DNA from: an uncultured Enterocloster sp.
GTDB lineage: Bacteria; Bacillota; Clostridia; Lachnospirales; Lachnospiraceae
Assembly (NCBI GenBank): GCA_944382045.1
Contig: CALWMT010000156.1
Span: 1-6,511, forward strand
Length of the DNA stretch: 6,511 bases
Reading direction: 5' to 3'
Shown here: piece after piece, positions 5,867 to 6,511 of the stretch
Position numbering within the stretch: position 1 is the stretch's first letter
Layout: every line of letters starts with the position of its first letter
Position numbers and translations under genes: made by a program
Notes under the pieces: generated by a model
The model's input: only the letters and a program-made list of their open reading frames with translations
Databases searched by the model: none
What the model was told of the DNA's origin: nothing

Positions 5867-5884
5867 AGTTAGCCAAATCTAACT
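5867..5884. promoter_or_regulatory. Perfect AGTTAG-N6-CTAACT dyad before the binding-protein gene
   Basis: AGTTAG-CCAAAT-CTAACT pairs at all 6+6 positions and is the cleanest copy of the motif also seen at the tetR and Crp/Fnr promoters. It lies in the 86-base gap between the regulator gene and the lipoprotein gene, 45 bases before the lipoprotein start. The 5-bp half-sites with a 6-bp spacer match the geometry of known Crp-type operators such as TGTGA-N6-TCACA. Confidence 0.55.
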
Positions 5885-5929
5885 ATTTGATGACTGGAAA
5901 ACAAAAAGCAGCAGGAGGGAAGAAAATTT

Positions 5930-6511
5930 ATGAAGAAAAATATGAGTGCAGTGCTCTGCGCGTGTCTGATGCTTGGCGTGCTGGCAGGCTGCAGCGGCGG
6001 GACGGAGGCTGTTTCCGAAGCAGGGGGAACAGAGGCTGTTTCTGAAACAGCGGGAACGGCGGCTGAGACTCCATCCGAGGAGGCAGTGGGCAGGGCAGAA
6101 ACGGACCATGAGGCGGAAGGAACCCATACGGTTATCGACCACGGCGGAAACGAGGTGGAGGTGCCGGATGAGATTACCAGGGTTGTTATTGACCAAATTC
6201 CGATACTCTCGACCTATATGGCCTATTTTGGCGGAGAAGCGCCCTATATTGTGGGTTACTGCGGCTCCTTTAAGCAGACCATTTCCGAGACGGTTCTTAA
6301 AAATATTGCGCCGGAGCTGATGGAATCTTCGGACACTGTTTATGCGCAGAGCGATCTGAACATTGAAGAGATCATGAAGCTGGATCCGGATGTCATTCTC
6401 TATAATTCCGGAAATGCACAGCATGCGGAGATACTTAAAGCAAGCGAAATCCCCTGTGTGGGCTTCGCTACTGTGGGCGATGAGGACACAGAAGCAGATC
6501 CGCTCAGCCGG
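5930..6511 (+). CDS. Lipoprotein substrate-binding protein of an iron/siderophore/cobalamin-type ABC transporter (3' partial)
   Basis: The first 194 residues are present; the gene runs off the window. A lipoprotein signal peptide is clear: MKKN, a hydrophobic core (about 6-18) and lipobox LAGC with Cys21 as the lipid-attached residue. A low-complexity Gly/Thr/Glu/Ala/Ser linker (about 22-66) with near-identical 9-residue repeats follows. The binding domain begins near VIDHGGNEVEVPDEITRVVI (69-88), the usual entry of Peripla_BP_2 (FepB/BtuF-like) proteins, and continues with LNIEEIMKLDPDVILYNSG, the typical 'EEI-x-x-L-x-PD-x-I' signature of that family. ATG 5930 is preceded by AGGAGGG (5913-5919), 10 bases away; an in-frame ATG at 5942 is too far from it. 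Permease and ATPase genes probably lie beyond the window. The exact ligand (ferric siderophore, haem, cobalamin or another metal complex) cannot be told from this part. Confidence 0.88.
   Translation, partial: MKKNMSAVLCACLMLGVLAGCSGGTEAVSEAGGTEAVSETAGTAAETPSEEAVGRAETDHEAEGTHTVIDHGGNEVEVPDEITRVVIDQIPILSTYMAYFGGEAPYIVGYCGSFKQTISETVLKNIAPELMESSDTVYAQSDLNIEEIMKLDPDVILYNSGNAQHAEILKASEIPCVGFATVGDEDTEADPLSR
5996..6049 (+). repeat. Tandem 27-base repeat in the lipoprotein linker
   Basis: Two adjacent 27-base units encode GGTEAVSEA and GGTEAVSET; a degenerate third unit (AGTAAET) follows to about 6070. The DNA copies differ mainly at third positions and near the unit boundaries, so the duplication is not brand new. 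It lengthens the flexible linker between the lipid anchor and the binding domain. Confidence 0.8.

Noticed and set aside
5879..6424. 181-codon minus-strand open frame opposite the lipoprotein gene
   Set aside because: The plus-strand frame has a start with ribosome site, lipobox and binding-domain motifs; the reverse frame has none of these.

Overview
The window looks like chromosomal DNA of a Gram-positive anaerobe of the Clostridia, most likely a Lachnospiraceae-type gut bacterium. This is inferred from strong AGGAGG-type ribosome binding sites, a Crp/Fnr regulator of clostridial type, a lipoprotein-anchored ABC binding protein and GC-rich codon use in the transporter genes. No RNA gene, CRISPR array or complete mobile element was seen.

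Layout. Positions 1-3251 (+) hold two consecutive ABC transporter half-molecules, each a membrane domain fused to an ATPase. The first lacks its N-terminus at the window edge. The pair resembles the IrtA/IrtB and YbtP/YbtQ group, which have an exporter-type fold but serve siderophore or metallophore uptake. Directly after the second stop codon lies a 38-codon remnant resembling the C-terminal tail of an Rpn/PD-(D/E)XK nuclease-type protein, then a perfect 15-bp terminator hairpin usable from both directions. Convergent to this (-) are a membrane-anchored class I SAM methyltransferase (3445-4233) and, upstream of it, a TetR-family regulator (4306-4908), separated by a TetR terminator that overlaps its stop codon. 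An AT-rich divergent control region (4909-5123) separates tetR from a Crp/Fnr-type regulator (5124-5843, +). It is followed by a lipoprotein substrate-binding protein of the iron/siderophore/cobalamin ABC class (5930 to the window end, 3' incomplete).

How the parts may work together. The flanking genes suggest a metal or metallophore uptake locus with two local regulators. The most interesting signal is a shared dyad, GTTAG-N6-CTAAC, which has the 5-6-5 geometry of Crp-family operators. It appears at the predicted start of tetR, at the predicted start of the Crp/Fnr gene (with a weaker second copy in its leader), and as a perfect 6+6 bp dyad before the binding-protein gene. I infer that the Crp/Fnr protein controls itself, the TetR gene and the uptake operon through this site. 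A different palindrome, ATAACA-GT-TGTTAT, sits just before the methyltransferase and may be the TetR operator.
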